This document shows positions 1 to 9,003 of a stretch of DNA of 64,000 nt, one piece after another. How positions within the stretch are numbered: the stretch's first letter is position 1; each line of letters opens with the position of its first letter. This stretch comes from Planococcus donghaensis. GTDB lineage: Bacteria; Bacillota; Bacilli; Bacillales_A; Planococcaceae. The stretch lies in the NCBI RefSeq assembly GCF_001687665.2, contig NZ_CP016543.2:1178001-1242000 (forward strand), given 5' to 3'. The notes under the pieces are model-generated. The model was not told where the DNA came from. It made no database searches and saw only the letters and a program-made list of their open reading frames with translations. The translations under genes and the position numbers were made by a program.

Positions 1-167
1 TGAGTGCTATCAATGTTTCATCTGGACAGGCCGTTTCACAAGGTCAAAACGTTGGACTCGTTGGCAGTACAGGACGATCTACCGGGCCGCATCTTCATTT
101 TGAAATCCATGTTGGTCCGTGGAATGGTGCTCGCTCAAATGCAGTGAATCCAATGAATTTCTTCTAA
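1..167 (+). CDS. M23 family metallopeptidase, C-terminal fragment (5' end outside window)
   Basis: The frame is open from the window edge (first whole codon at 3) to TAA at 165-167, giving 54 residues. It carries the end of a LytM/peptidase M23 domain: a [16 protein letters not shown] segment with the HxH zinc-ligand pair (HLH), followed by a short tail ending PMNFF. M23 enzymes are zinc endopeptidases that cut peptidoglycan cross-bridges, usually outside the membrane. The N-terminal part that would show a signal peptide, SH3 or LysM domain lies outside the window, so the exact subtype cannot be named. A strong terminator follows. Confidence 0.85.
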   Translation, partial: SAINVSSGQAVSQGQNVGLVGSTGRSTGPHLHFEIHVGPWNGARSNAVNPMNFF

Positions 168-190
168 AATAGTTACAAAAGGAAAGATTT

Positions 191-236
191 AACCCGACCC
201 GAAGCACTTTAAAAGTGCGCCGGTTCGGGTTTTTTT
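191..236 (+). terminator. Rho-independent terminator after the M23 gene
   Basis: AACCCGA pairs with TCGGGTT around an inner GCACTTT/AAAGTGC hairpin, followed by a run of seven T. Confidence 0.85.
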
Positions 237-357
237 ATATTTCTGTTCGATGAATTTGTTTATTTCCGATTAATCCGACTGGCTTTGGGTATAGAAGTAA
301 AAGGCTGTAAAGCAAATTAGTAAATTGTTTGCAGAGTCAACAAAAGGAGGATGTGGC

Positions 358-1023
358 GTGGAGAATTCAATCAAAGCTTTTGTGTTCGATGTTTACGGAA
401 CCTTGTTCGATGTTACGGCGATAAAAAAAGAATGTGAGGAATTATATCCTGGATACGGTGAGAAGATCAGTCAGACTTGGAGATCTAAGCAAGTTGAATA
501 CTTTATGTTGCGCCAGTTGATGGGCAATTATGCCACGCTTTATGCCATTACACATGATGCATTAAAATATGCACTAAATGAAAATGACTTGCAGGCAAGT
601 AAAGAAAACGAGCAAAAGTTATTGGATGCCTATCTGCATTTACCGCTTTACTCAGAATCGAAAGAAGTTCTTACGCAGTTAAAGGATAAAAACTTAGTGG
701 TTTTTTCAAATGGCTCTCACGATATGCTGGATCCATTAGTTAAAAATGCTGGTTTAGAAGAGTTGTTTGATCAAGTGCTGAGTATTGACGACGTGAAGCA
801 ATTTAAACCAACACCGGCATCTTATCAATATGCATTAGAACAACTTGGAATCGAAAGCCATGAAGTTCTTTTCATGTCGTCTAACGGCTGGGATGTATCG
901 GGGGCGAAAAGTTTCGGATTCCAAACAGCTTGGATCAACCGAAAAGGAATGCCAGTTGAAGAGCTCGACCTAGAGCCGGATTATATATTTGATGATTTAA
1001 CTGGATTGTTAAAGTGGAAGTAA
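358..1023 (+). CDS. Haloacid dehalogenase type II-like HAD hydrolase
   Basis: A 221-residue HAD-superfamily protein. The start chosen is GTG 358, eight bases after a perfect AAAGGAGG at 343-350; an upstream in-frame TTG at 325 would bury this SD. Motif I is DVYGTLFD with nucleophile Asp11, motif II is SNGS near 117-120, the motif III lysine lies in KPTP near 150, and SSNGWDVSG near 174-182 is characteristic of L-2-haloacid dehalogenases (type II). Those enzymes hydrolyse 2-haloalkanoates through an aspartyl-ester intermediate. Length suits the family. The true substrate is unknown, since many members act on phosphoesters. It may be cotranscribed with the peroxiredoxin gene 41 bases downstream. 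Confidence 0.8.
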   Translation: MENSIKAFVFDVYGTLFDVTAIKKECEELYPGYGEKISQTWRSKQVEYFMLRQLMGNYATLYAITHDALKYALNENDLQASKENEQKLLDAYLHLPLYSESKEVLTQLKDKNLVVFSNGSHDMLDPLVKNAGLEELFDQVLSIDDVKQFKPTPASYQYALEQLGIESHEVLFMSSNGWDVSGAKSFGFQTAWINRKGMPVEELDLEPDYIFDDLTGLLKWK

Positions 1024-1064
1024 CGTTTACTTGATTGTTTTTTAAAATAAGGAGGAAACTACCT

Positions 1065-1568
1065 ATGACAACATTACAACTCGGTGATAAAGCACCACAA
1101 TTTGAATTACCATTAGCAGAAGGTGGTACTTATTCTTTGGAACAAGATTTAACGGATCGTCCAGGTTGGAGATTTTTGGTCTTTTTCAGAGGGTCATGGT
1201 GCCCAGTATGTAACCAAGATTTAAAAGAAATTCAAGAAAGCCTTTCTTATTTTGAAGGAAAAGGCGTTTATTTTACGGCTCTATCAACAGATAGCCAAGA
1301 AAATTCGTTAGGGATGAAAAATGAGCATAGCTTAAGCTTTCCGCTCCTGTCTGACCTTACAACAGATTTATTAGACCAGTACGGTGCTTATTACCATGGA
1401 GAAGATGCACCATATGAAGATCATGGAATCCACGGGGAAGCTGCTCATTATTTGCTTGATGAAAAAGGGGATATTCTTTATCAACAGCAGCAAACGAGCC
1501 CTTATGGACGTCCAAGCGCAACAGAACTTCGTAAAGTTGTGCAGTATATTAAAAAGAATTTAAAGTGA
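1065..1568 (+). CDS. Peroxiredoxin-like AhpC/TSA family protein
   Basis: A 167-residue thioredoxin-fold peroxiredoxin-like protein. The start is ATG 1065 behind AAGGAGG; the longer in-frame form from 1035 has no SD. The FFRGSWCPVCNQDL segment supplies a Cys46-x-x-Cys49 pair in the BCP/Prx-like arrangement, where the first cysteine attacks peroxide and the second can form an intramolecular disulfide. The probable role is thiol-dependent reduction of hydroperoxides in the cytoplasm. It follows the HAD gene closely and ends in its own terminator. A redox-regulatory thioredoxin-like role is the main alternative. Confidence 0.8.
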   Translation: MTTLQLGDKAPQFELPLAEGGTYSLEQDLTDRPGWRFLVFFRGSWCPVCNQDLKEIQESLSYFEGKGVYFTALSTDSQENSLGMKNEHSLSFPLLSDLTTDLLDQYGAYYHGEDAPYEDHGIHGEAAHYLLDEKGDILYQQQQTSPYGRPSATELRKVVQYIKKNLK

Positions 1569-1585
1569 TATAAATCACTTAAGAC

Positions 1586-1619
1586 GACCTTGCCTATTGA
1601 TGGGGCAAGGTCTCTTTTG
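1586..1619 (+). terminator. Terminator after the peroxiredoxin gene
   Basis: GACCTTGCC (1586-1594) pairs with GGCAAGGTC (1604-1612), followed by TCTTTTGT. Confidence 0.8.
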
Positions 1620-1676
1620 TGTGTTAGCCATAAAGTGGTAAAACGTGCAAATTGTCCAGTGTTAATTGTAAAATAA
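1620..1676 (+). pseudogene. Relic of the 3' end of a UspA gene
   Basis: Directly after the terminator, an open frame reads VSHKVVKRANCPVLIVK and then TAA (1674-1676). Thirteen of these 17 residues match the C-terminus of the intact UspA protein ending at 59427 (VSQKVVNHANCPVLVVK), including the ANCPVL core. No start codon or upstream Usp sequence is present because the peroxiredoxin terminator abuts it. The simplest reading is a gene reduced to its last 18 codons. Confidence 0.75.
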
Positions 1677-1731
1677 TAGAACGGATAACAAGAGCTTAAA
1701 TGGGCACTTTTTTCATTGAAGGAGGACTGTT

Positions 1732-3015
1732 ATGAAGCGTACGAAAGAAAATTGGGTTAATGGGAACGGCGTTATCCATACGCCATTTTATTACGGCTGG
1801 GTCATTGTCATTCTCGCGGGATTGTCTCACTTTTTTTCTGGACCTGGACAAACATATTCAAATGCCATTTTTATAGATTATTACATAGAAGAATTTGGTT
1901 GGAGTCGCTCGACCGTGTCCGGTATTTATTCTTCAGCAACACTTCTGGCAGGATTTTTATTGTTTATCATTGGTCGAATGATTGATAAAGTCGGTGCACG
2001 AAAAATGGCAATTGCGGTTTCTTTAATTTTAGCAGCAGCCAGTATATTTAATAGTTTCGTAGTCAATTGGGTAATGTTGTTTATGGGCTTTTTCGCTATA
2101 CGGCTGTTTGGACAAGGCTCGATGACGCTCGTTCCAAATGCGTTAGTGCCACAATGGTTTATCCAAAAACGAGGCCGTGCACTTGGGTTAGCAGCGTTAG
2201 GTGGGATGATTGGATCGGCTGCATTTCCATTGATCAATGTTTGGCTAATTGAAGCATACGGCTGGCGGACGACTTGGCAAATTCTTGGCGCATCAATCCT
2301 GGTTATTTTTACGCCATTAGCCTATTTCTTTATCCGAAATCGGCCAGAAGATATTGGCTTACTGCCGGATAATGGACCTTCAGCAAGAGAAGAAGATCGA
2401 CAAAAGCCTTTATCTTCAGATATTAGTTGGACGGTAAAAGAAGCGAAAAAAACTCGCTCTTTTTGGCTCCTTTTGTTTTGTGTAGTGGTTCCTGCTTTGG
2501 TTAATACGGGAATGACTTTCCATTTGGTGTCTATTTTTTCGATTCAATCATTAGCACCTGAAACAGCGGCAACTGTCTTGAGTTTAATGGCAATTATCGG
2601 TTTTCCGGTCACGTTTCTGGCAGGTTATTTGCTTGATAAAATACGCGTCCAGTGGATGTTAGCTTTTGTTTTTGTTGGGGAAATTGCCTCGATTTTCTTA
2701 TTGAAAGAAGCAGACCTGTTTTCCGGCGCGATTCTGTTTGCGGTTGTATGGGGCTTTATGTTGGGAATTGAACGAGTAACTTTGAGTGTCGTATGGCCGA
2801 ATTATTTTGGTCGACAATACCTTGGTAGCATTACCGGTATTTCAATGGCCTTTATGGTCGTTGGTTCTGCTCTCGGACCGTTACCGTTCGGCTTGTTTTA
2901 CGATTTCTTTGGTGGCTATAAAGAAGTGTTATGGGCTATTATGATTTTCCCGCTACTCGGTATTGTGGCGGCGTTACTAGCAAATCCGCCAGAAAAAAAG
3001 GAAATAGAAAACTAA
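1732..3015 (+). CDS. MFS transporter, OFA (oxalate/formate antiporter)-like
   Basis: A 427-residue integral membrane protein with about twelve predicted helices and a large central cytoplasmic loop near 205-235 (RPEDIGLLPDNGPS). The loop 2-3 signature GRMIDKVGARK (near 81-91) marks the major facilitator superfamily. The N-terminal FYYGWVIV and the overall pattern resemble the OFA/monocarboxylate branch. The substrate cannot be read from sequence; an organic anion is likely. Start ATG 1732 follows AAGGAGG. It sits alone between the UspA relic and a bidirectional terminator shared with mnmM. Confidence 0.75.
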   Translation: MKRTKENWVNGNGVIHTPFYYGWVIVILAGLSHFFSGPGQTYSNAIFIDYYIEEFGWSRSTVSGIYSSATLLAGFLLFIIGRMIDKVGARKMAIAVSLILAAASIFNSFVVNWVMLFMGFFAIRLFGQGSMTLVPNALVPQWFIQKRGRALGLAALGGMIGSAAFPLINVWLIEAYGWRTTWQILGASILVIFTPLAYFFIRNRPEDIGLLPDNGPSAREEDRQKPLSSDISWTVKEAKKTRSFWLLLFCVVVPALVNTGMTFHLVSIFSIQSLAPETAATVLSLMAIIGFPVTFLAGYLLDKIRVQWMLAFVFVGEIASIFLLKEADLFSGAILFAVVWGFMLGIERVTLSVVWPNYFGRQYLGSITGISMAFMVVGSALGPLPFGLFYDFFGGYKEVLWAIMIFPLLGIVAALLANPPEKKEIEN

Positions 3016-3018
3016 GCT

Positions 3019-3058
3019 AAAAAAGCAGAAAAGAGCATGTGCTCTTTTCTGCTTTTTT
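3019..3058. terminator. Bidirectional terminator between the MFS gene and mnmM
   Basis: AAAAAGCAGAAAAGAGCA pairs with TGCTCTTTTCTGCTTTTT. The A and T flanks give U-tracts on both strands. Confidence 0.85.
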
Positions 3059-3620
3059 AATTGCTTGCATGTTTTTTTTCAATGGCTAATAAAAAAGGGG
3101 GGGAATGTTGCTGGTTGATAAATTCGTATTTCAGCACATCAAACGTTTTTTGTGGGAGCGAGGAAACGAATTCCATAACGGCATCACGTTCTTCGCTGCC
3201 ACCTTCGTGTCCACTGTATACGACAACTAACAAAACGCCTTTTATTTTCAAAAGATCTAAACATTGTTCGAGAGCAGCAAGCGTACTTTTTGCTTTCGTA
3301 ATAATAGAGTGATCACCTTTTGGCAAATAGCCAAGATTGAAAACAGCAGCTGCAATAGGTTCTGATACATAATCTTTTATTTTTGCGTGACTGTCGTGAA
3401 TTAGCTCGACATGGTCAAATTCTTGGACTCGCTCTCGCGTTGCATGTATTGCTTCTGCTTGAATATCAAAAGCGAAAACTTTTCCGTTTGCTCCAGTTAA
3501 ACTTGCAAGAAAGTGTGTATCATGTCCGTTGCCAGCAGTGCCGTCAATAGTTACATCTCCCGGAGAGATTGCTTGTTCAAGCAATGATTTTGTAAAAGGC
3601 AATACGCGTTGTATCGTCAT
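3057..3620 (-). CDS. mnmM: tRNA 5-aminomethyl-2-thiouridine methyltransferase MnmM (YtqB)
   Basis: A 187-residue class I SAM methyltransferase. The SAM-binding motif is DGTAGNGHDT (26-35) and the family signature NLGYLPKGDHS starts at 95. It matches the YtqB group, described as the enzyme that completes mnm5s2U at the tRNA wobble position in Gram-positive bacteria lacking MnmC. Its start overlaps the end of the upstream radical SAM gene by four bases (3617-3620), indicating translational coupling. The family has also been annotated as an rRNA methylase; the tRNA assignment rests on published work on the family, with the pairing seen here as support. Confidence 0.82.
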   Translation of the reverse strand: MTIQRVLPFTKSLLEQAISPGDVTIDGTAGNGHDTHFLASLTGANGKVFAFDIQAEAIHATRERVQEFDHVELIHDSHAKIKDYVSEPIAAAVFNLGYLPKGDHSIITKAKSTLAALEQCLDLLKIKGVLLVVVYSGHEGGSEERDAVMEFVSSLPQKTFDVLKYEFINQQHSPPFLLAIEKKHASN

Positions 3621-4570
3621 GAAGTCACACTCCCTGTAGCCCGTTTCCCTTGCCAGCTTTCGCGGCGTGCAAGTTCTGCATCAATGCCATTTAAGACGTC
3701 CCATTTGTTGGCGCTCCACATCGGCCCAATCATTAAGTCTATCGGCCCATCACCTGTAATGCGTTGAACAACCATTTCAGGTGGCAGCACTTCAAGTTGG
3801 TCGGCGACTAAGTTAATGTATTCTTGCTTTTCTAGAAACTCAACCATGCCTTTTTCGTATTGCTTGACCATTGGTGTGCCTTTTAATAAATGCAACAAGT
3901 GAATTTTAATGCCTTGTACATCGAGTTTTGCTACTTCACGCGCGGTTTCCATCATCATGTCTCGGTCTTCTAGTGGCAAGCCGTTGATGATGTGTGTACA
4001 TACGCGAATGCCGCGCTTGCGTAATTTCGTCACACCTTCTACATAAGTATCGAAGTCATGCGCACGGTTGACCAAAAGGGCCGTTCGCTCATGAACCGTT
4101 TGCAATCCAAGTTCGACCCATAAATACGTCCGTTCGTTTAATTCGGCCAAATAATCCACAACGTCATCTGGCAAACAGTCGGGACGTGTTGCGATGCTTA
4201 AACCGATAACATTTTCTTGCTCGAGTGCCGCTTCAAACTTTTCTTTAATCACGGGTAACGGCGCATGTGTATTGGTATAAGCTTGAAAGTACGCCATGTA
4301 TTTGGCATCTTTCCATTTGCGATGCATTTTTTCTTTAATTTGATCAAACTGCTTAGGAATCGAGTCAACTCGGTCTCCAGCAAAATCACCAGATCCTGCA
4401 ACGCTGCAAAACGTACAGCCCCCGTGTGCAACTGTGCCGTCCCGGTTTGGACAATCAAACCCGGCATCTAAAGCGATTTTCATGACCTTAAAACCAAAAT
4501 GATCGCGCAAATGGCGATTCCATGTATAATAACGTTTTCCATCAGATGAAAAAGGAAACTCTATATTCAA
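3617..4570 (-). CDS. mnmL: Radical SAM protein MnmL (YtqA, TIGR01212-like), tRNA wobble uridine modification
   Basis: A 317-residue radical SAM enzyme. The cluster cysteines are Cys40, Cys52 and Cys55 in a C-x11-C-x2-C arrangement (DCPNRDGTVAHGGCTFC), the unusual spacing of the Elp3-like YtqA family. I chose TTG 4570 as start because GAGGAG lies nine bases upstream and the protein then begins MNIEFPFSSDGKRYY, as family members do; the in-frame ATG at 4618 has no SD. YtqA/MnmL is thought to convert cmnm5s2U to the intermediate that MnmM methylates. The two genes are adjacent and overlap, which fits. Confidence 0.8.
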   Translation of the reverse strand: MNIEFPFSSDGKRYYTWNRHLRDHFGFKVMKIALDAGFDCPNRDGTVAHGGCTFCSVAGSGDFAGDRVDSIPKQFDQIKEKMHRKWKDAKYMAYFQAYTNTHAPLPVIKEKFEAALEQENVIGLSIATRPDCLPDDVVDYLAELNERTYLWVELGLQTVHERTALLVNRAHDFDTYVEGVTKLRKRGIRVCTHIINGLPLEDRDMMMETAREVAKLDVQGIKIHLLHLLKGTPMVKQYEKGMVEFLEKQEYINLVADQLEVLPPEMVVQRITGDGPIDLMIGPMWSANKWDVLNGIDAELARRESWQGKRATGSVTS

Positions 4571-4690
4571 TCGAAACAACTCCTCAAAAGCCATTGTAGC
4601 ATGACGACAAAACGGCAAACAATGCTTGTTGATTGCGCAATTGATTTTTATGAATATTGCGTTTAGAGCAATAGTTTGTTTAAATTAAAA

Positions 4691-4704
4691 TGGAAGCGTT
4701 TTAA
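4691..4704 (+). promoter_or_regulatory. Possible CcpA box (cre) upstream of scoA
   Basis: TGGAAGCGTTTTAA keeps the central AAGCGTT core of a cre site but differs from the TGWAARCGYTWWCA consensus at two positions. It ends 40 bases before the scoA start. Weak evidence. Confidence 0.3.
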
Positions 4705-4744
4705 TAATGAATTTAAGTGGATGAGTCAGAGGAGGCATAATGGA

Positions 4745-5437
4745 ATGAAACCGATTTACAGTTCTGCAAAAGAAGCAGTTGAACAAATTCAAGACGGTGC
4801 CACAATTATGGTAGGCGGATTTGGGTTAGTAGGAATACCTGAACAGCTTATTTTAGCACTAGTTGATAAAGGGGTAACCGATCTGACCGTCATTTCCAAT
4901 AACTGTGGAGTAGACGAATGGGGTCTTGGCCTATTATTGAAAAACAAACAAATTAAAAAAATGATCGGTTCCTATGTAGGAGAAAACAAAGAATTCGAGC
5001 GCCAAGTGTTATCAGGCGAAATCGAAGTTGAATTGACTCCGCAAGGAACATTAGCTGAAAAAATGCGCGCAGGCGGAGCTGGAATTCCAGCTTTCTTTAC
5101 ACCAGCTGGCGTAGGCACAACTGTTGCAGAAGGTAAAGAAATTCGTGAATTTGATGGCAAAGAATATGTGCTTGAACACGCATTACGAGCTGACTTTGCA
5201 TTAGTGAGAGCGCATAAAGCGGATAAAATGGGCAACCTTGTTTACAACAAAACCGCACAAAACTTTAACCCGCTTGCTGCAGCGGCTGGGAAAATTACCA
5301 TTGCAGAAGTAGAAGAAATCGTGGAAATCGGGGACATTAATCCGAATCACGTTCAAACACCAAGCATTTATGTACAAGGCTTGCTTCAAGCACACCAAGA
5401 AAAACGGATCGAACGTCTTACAACACGCACGGTTTAA
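4745..5437 (+). CDS. scoA: 3-oxoacid CoA-transferase subunit A
   Basis: A 230-residue CoA-transferase family I alpha subunit. ATG 4745 is preceded by GAGGAGG at 4729; the longer in-frame version has no SD. The glycine-rich [11 protein letters not shown] near 23-33 and the [11 protein letters not shown] stretch are typical of succinyl-CoA:3-ketoacid CoA-transferase (SCOT) chains. With ScoB it moves CoA between succinyl-CoA and acetoacetate, or a related short-chain acid pair, in the cytoplasm. scoB follows after a short gap. Acetate or butyrate:acetoacetate CoA-transferase is the main alternative. Confidence 0.85.
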   Translation: MKPIYSSAKEAVEQIQDGATIMVGGFGLVGIPEQLILALVDKGVTDLTVISNNCGVDEWGLGLLLKNKQIKKMIGSYVGENKEFERQVLSGEIEVELTPQGTLAEKMRAGGAGIPAFFTPAGVGTTVAEGKEIREFDGKEYVLEHALRADFALVRAHKADKMGNLVYNKTAQNFNPLAAAAGKITIAEVEEIVEIGDINPNHVQTPSIYVQGLLQAHQEKRIERLTTRTV

Positions 5438-5455
5438 GAAAGGGTGGAGAAAATC

Positions 5456-6109
5456 TTGGATAAACAATTAGTCAGAGAGCGCATTGCAAAACGAGCTGAA
5501 AAAGAAATCAACGACGGCGATTACGTTAACTTAGGAATCGGTATGCCAACTTTAGTGGCGAATTTTATTTCCGACAATAAAAGTGTTGTTCTTCAATCAG
5601 AAAACGGACTTTTAGGAATAGGACCGTATCCAACAGAAGAAAATGTAGACCCGGACTTAATCAATGCAGGCAAAGAAACGGTTACAACGATTCCTGGCTC
5701 GGCTTTTTTCACAAGTGCTGAATCATTCGCGATGATCCGCGGGGGACATATTGATGTCGCGATCCTTGGTGGGATGGAAGTAGCTGAAAATGGGGACTTA
5801 GCGAACTGGATGATTCCAGGAAAAATGATTAAAGGCATGGGCGGCGCAATGGATTTGGTGCACGGTGCGAAAAAAGTAATCGTTATTATGGATCATGTAT
5901 CAAAAGACGGTTCTGCCAAAATAAAAAAACAATGTGATTTGCCGCTAACAGGCAAAGGTGTCGTTAACAAAATCATTACAGAACGTGCTGTGATTGAAGT
6001 GACAGATGCTGGATTGGTCTTAACAGAAGTCTTTGATGGCTTTACGGTTCAAGATATTATCGATTCAACAGATGCGCCATTAAACACAGAAAACGTTAAA
6101 GTCTCTTAA
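5456..6109 (+). CDS. scoB: 3-oxoacid CoA-transferase subunit B
   Basis: A 217-residue beta subunit of family I CoA-transferase. TTG 5456 is taken as start because AAAGGGTGG lies about eight bases upstream; GTG 5444 is in frame but sits inside that SD. The catalytic glutamate is Glu49 in [10 protein letters not shown], where CoA forms a thioester with the enzyme. NLGIGMPT (25-32) is also typical. It is translated from the scoA transcript, with no terminator between them. A promoter for the following leuS leader begins within ten bases of the scoB stop. Confidence 0.87.
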   Translation: MDKQLVRERIAKRAEKEINDGDYVNLGIGMPTLVANFISDNKSVVLQSENGLLGIGPYPTEENVDPDLINAGKETVTTIPGSAFFTSAESFAMIRGGHIDVAILGGMEVAENGDLANWMIPGKMIKGMGGAMDLVHGAKKVIVIMDHVSKDGSAKIKKQCDLPLTGKGVVNKIITERAVIEVTDAGLVLTEVFDGFTVQDIIDSTDAPLNTENVKVS

Positions 6110-6113
6110 GCTA

Positions 6114-6142
6114 TTGCCAAAAAACGGCGACTCGTCTAAAAT
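6114..6142 (+). promoter_or_regulatory. SigA-type promoter for the leuS leader
   Basis: TTGCCA (6114-6119), 17-base spacer, TAAAAT (6137-6142). Transcription would start just before the T-box. Confidence 0.65.
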
Positions 6143-6149
6143 AAAGACA

Positions 6150-6381
6150 ATAGGTAATGACAGCGAAGAGGACTAGTAGTTTGCGTATTTTCCACAGAGA
6201 GCCGGCGGTTGGTGCAAGTCGGTAAAATGCCCAAACGAACTCACCTTGGAGTCAGTGTATGTGAAACTAAGTAAGATACACCGTTTTCCGCGTTAAGGAG
6301 TCAAGTTGAGCGAGCAGTCGCTAATTTGGGTGGTACCGCGGGAAAATCCCGTCCCTTATTTTTTAAGGGGCGGGATTTTTT
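6150..6381 (+). promoter_or_regulatory. T-box leader of leuS (specifier CUC, leucine)
   Basis: The leader has the AGAGAGC and GGTTGGTGCAAG elements of stem I and the GAA-CUC-ACCTTGGAGT specifier region, with CUC at 6240-6242 read as a leucine codon. The T-box sequence GGGTGGTACCGCGGG is at 6328-6342; its TGGT would pair with the uncharged tRNA acceptor end. The terminator hairpin at 6345-6381 (AATCCCGTCCCTTA with TAAGGGGCGGGATT, then T-rich) competes with the antiterminator. Uncharged tRNA-Leu is expected to allow read-through into leuS. Confidence 0.92.
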
Positions 6382-6401
6382 ATTTTGAGGAGGAATTGGA
6401 A

Positions 6402-8813
6402 ATGACATTCAAGCACAAACTAGTTGAGAAAAAATGGCAAAAATATTGGCAAGACAACAAAACGTTTAAAATGGTAGACGATTCGTCTAAACCAAAATTT
6501 TACGCACTTGATATGTTCCCATATCCATCAGGCGCTGGACTTCACGTGGGTCACCCAGAAGGCTACACGGCGACAGATATTTTAAGCCGTGTTAAACGCA
6601 TGCAAGGATATAATGTTTTGCATCCAATGGGCTGGGATGCTTTTGGTCTTCCAGCAGAGCAATATGCACTGGATACTGGAAATGATCCAGCTGAATTTAC
6701 AGCTAAAAACATCGAAACGTTCAAGCGTCAAATTCAAGAGCTTGGATTTTCATATGACTGGGACCGTGAAATTAGCACAACAGATCCGTCTTATTACAAA
6801 TGGACACAATGGATTTTTATCCAATTGTATAAAAAAGGGCTGGCTTATGTTGACGAAGTAGCGGTTAACTGGTGTCCGGCACTTGGAACAGTTCTTGCAA
6901 ACGAAGAAGTCATCGATGGCAAATCAGAACGCGGTGGGCATCCGGTTGAGCGTCGTCCAATGCGCCAATGGGTATTGCGCATCACAAATTATGCAGACCG
7001 TTTGCTTGAAGATTTAGATGAGTTGGATTGGCCAGAAAGTTTGAAAGACATGCAGCGCAACTGGATCGGCAAATCAGAAGGCGCTGAATTGGAATTCCAA
7101 GTAGCAGATACAGAACATTCTTTCCGCGCGTTTACAACACGTCCAGATACAATTTTCGGCGCAACTTATGCGGTGCTTGCGCCAGAACATAAATTAGTAG
7201 CTGCAATTACAACTGCAGAACAACAACAAGCTGTTGAACAATACATTGACGATGTGAAAACGAAAAGTGATTTGGAACGCACAGATTTGGCGAAAGACAA
7301 ATCAGGTGTTTTCACAGGCGCTTATGCAGTAAATCCGGCAAGTGGCGAAAAAATGCCAGTTTGGATTGCTGATTATGTATTGGCAACTTACGGTACCGGT
7401 GCAATCATGGCCGTTCCAGCACATGATGAACGTGACTATGAATTTGCGAAACAATTTGATTTGCCAATCGTCGAAGTGGTATCAGGCGGCAATATTGAAG
7501 AAGAAGCTTATGCAGGCGACGGAGAATTGATCAATTCCGACTTCCTTAACGGATTGAACAAAAAAGAAGCAATTGAAAAAGCGATTGATTGGCTAGTTGA
7601 TCAAAAAGTGGGCGAAAAGAAAATTACGTACCGCTTGCGCGATTGGTTGTTTAGCCGTCAGCGTTATTGGGGCGAGCCAATTCCAATCATTCATTGGGAA
7701 GATGGCACAATGACGCCTGTGGAAGAAAAAGACTTGCCACTTATGTTGCCAGTAACAACAGATATTAAGCCAAGTGGAACAGGAGAGTCACCTCTTGCTA
7801 ATATTACCGATTGGGTAAATGTTGTTCATCCTGAAACCGGAATGAAAGGGCGTCGCGAAACCAACACGATGCCACAATGGGCTGGAAGCTGCTGGTATTA
7901 CTTGCGCTTTATCGACCCAACCAATGAGGAAATGTTGGCTGACCCAGAACTATTGAAACGCTGGTTGCCGGTTGATGTGTATATTGGCGGAGCAGAGCAC
8001 GCTGTACTTCACTTGCTATATGCGCGCTTCTGGCATAAAGTGCTTTACGACATCGGTGTGGTTTCAACAAAAGAACCTTTCCAAAAGCTATTTAACCAAG
8101 GCATGATTTTGGGCGAAGGAAACGAGAAAATGTCGAAATCAAAAGGCAATGTCGTTAACCCTGACCAAATTATCGAAAGCCACGGTGCAGACACATTGCG
8201 CATGTACGAAATGTTTATGGGTCCACTTGAAGCATCGATCGCTTGGTCAACAAATGGCCTAGATGGTTCTCGACGATTCCTAGACCGCATTTGGCGTTTG
8301 TTGATGGACGAAGAGCAATTGAGTGCAAAAATTACGGATTCAAACGATGGTAAACTGGAAAAAGTCTATCACCAGACCGTTAAAAAAGTAACAGACGACT
8401 TTGAAGGATTGCGTTTTAACACAGCGATTTCACAAATGATGGTCTTTATTAACGAAGGTTATAAAGTCGACTCCATTCCAAAAGAATACGTAGAAGGTTT
8501 TGTGAAACTGTTATCTCCAATCGCACCTCACGTAGCAGAAGAGCTATGGGAGAAATTGGGTCATGAAGGATCGGTAACTTACGAAAACTGGCCACAATAC
8601 GACGAGTCGAAAATGATTGATGATGTAATCCAAGTAGTCGTACAAGTAAACGGCAAAGTAAAAACAAAGCTAGCGATTGCTAAAGACAGCACAAAAGAAG
8701 AACTAGAAGCAGCAGCGCTTGCGGATGACAATGTTCAAAAGGCAACTGATGGCAAAGAAATTCGCAAAGTAATTGTTATTCCAGGGAAATTGGTTAACAT
8801 CGTAGTAGGTTAA
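6402..8813 (+). CDS. leuS: Leucyl-tRNA synthetase
   Basis: An 803-residue class Ia aminoacyl-tRNA synthetase. The start is ATG 6402 after GAGGAGG; the frame stays open 32 codons upstream only because it runs through the leader terminator. The HIGH-type motif is HVGH (48-51), the KMSKS motif lies near 576-580 ([10 protein letters not shown]), and the CP1 editing domain contains [12 protein letters not shown]. The C-terminal region ends KLVNIVVG, usual for bacterial LeuRS. It charges tRNA-Leu and edits mischarged norvaline or isoleucine. Expression is controlled by the leucine T-box upstream. Confidence 0.98.
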   Translation: MTFKHKLVEKKWQKYWQDNKTFKMVDDSSKPKFYALDMFPYPSGAGLHVGHPEGYTATDILSRVKRMQGYNVLHPMGWDAFGLPAEQYALDTGNDPAEFTAKNIETFKRQIQELGFSYDWDREISTTDPSYYKWTQWIFIQLYKKGLAYVDEVAVNWCPALGTVLANEEVIDGKSERGGHPVERRPMRQWVLRITNYADRLLEDLDELDWPESLKDMQRNWIGKSEGAELEFQVADTEHSFRAFTTRPDTIFGATYAVLAPEHKLVAAITTAEQQQAVEQYIDDVKTKSDLERTDLAKDKSGVFTGAYAVNPASGEKMPVWIADYVLATYGTGAIMAVPAHDERDYEFAKQFDLPIVEVVSGGNIEEEAYAGDGELINSDFLNGLNKKEAIEKAIDWLVDQKVGEKKITYRLRDWLFSRQRYWGEPIPIIHWEDGTMTPVEEKDLPLMLPVTTDIKPSGTGESPLANITDWVNVVHPETGMKGRRETNTMPQWAGSCWYYLRFIDPTNEEMLADPELLKRWLPVDVYIGGAEHAVLHLLYARFWHKVLYDIGVVSTKEPFQKLFNQGMILGEGNEKMSKSKGNVVNPDQIIESHGADTLRMYEMFMGPLEASIAWSTNGLDGSRRFLDRIWRLLMDEEQLSAKITDSNDGKLEKVYHQTVKKVTDDFEGLRFNTAISQMMVFINEGYKVDSIPKEYVEGFVKLLSPIAPHVAEELWEKLGHEGSVTYENWPQYDESKMIDDVIQVVVQVNGKVKTKLAIAKDSTKEELEAAALADDNVQKATDGKEIRKVIVIPGKLVNIVVG

Positions 8814-8868
8814 AAAAAGTAGACATAAAAATGCAAAACCTTCCGGGAGCATTTTGAAAGAAGAATTA

Positions 8869-8913
8869 TAAAAAGAGGCAGACTGGAAAATTTCCAGTCT
8901 GCCTCTTTTTTGT
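8869..8913 (+). terminator. Terminator after leuS
   Basis: AAAGAGGCAGACTGGAAA pairs with TTTCCAGTCTGCCTCTTT, then T. It may also act on the minus strand. Confidence 0.85.
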
Positions 8914-8925
8914 ATGTTTGATAGA

Positions 8926-9000
8926 TTAATATCTCATTTGAGTCACTTCGGCCGCTTTGGGCATGGCTTTTACAAGAAGCCAGGCAAAGAACGCCAGTAG
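8926..9000 (-). pseudogene. Possible relic of a membrane-protein gene end
   Basis: Immediately past the ytfP stop, on the same strand and in the same frame, lie 24 codons beginning LLAFFAWLLVKAMPKA and ending TQMRY before a TAA. They read like the last helix and tail of a membrane protein. There is no start codon and two stops precede them. A lost MFS-type gene is one possibility, but the stretch is too short to prove homology. Confidence 0.35.
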
Positions 9001-9003
9001 CTA

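Noticed and set aside
6306..6401. 32-codon N-terminal extension of leuS
   Set aside because: Same reason: it runs through the T-box antiterminator and terminator.
8827..8855. Hairpin AAAATGC/GCATTTT after leuS
   Set aside because: Seven base pairs with a 14-base loop and no U-tract; the real terminator is 8869-8913.
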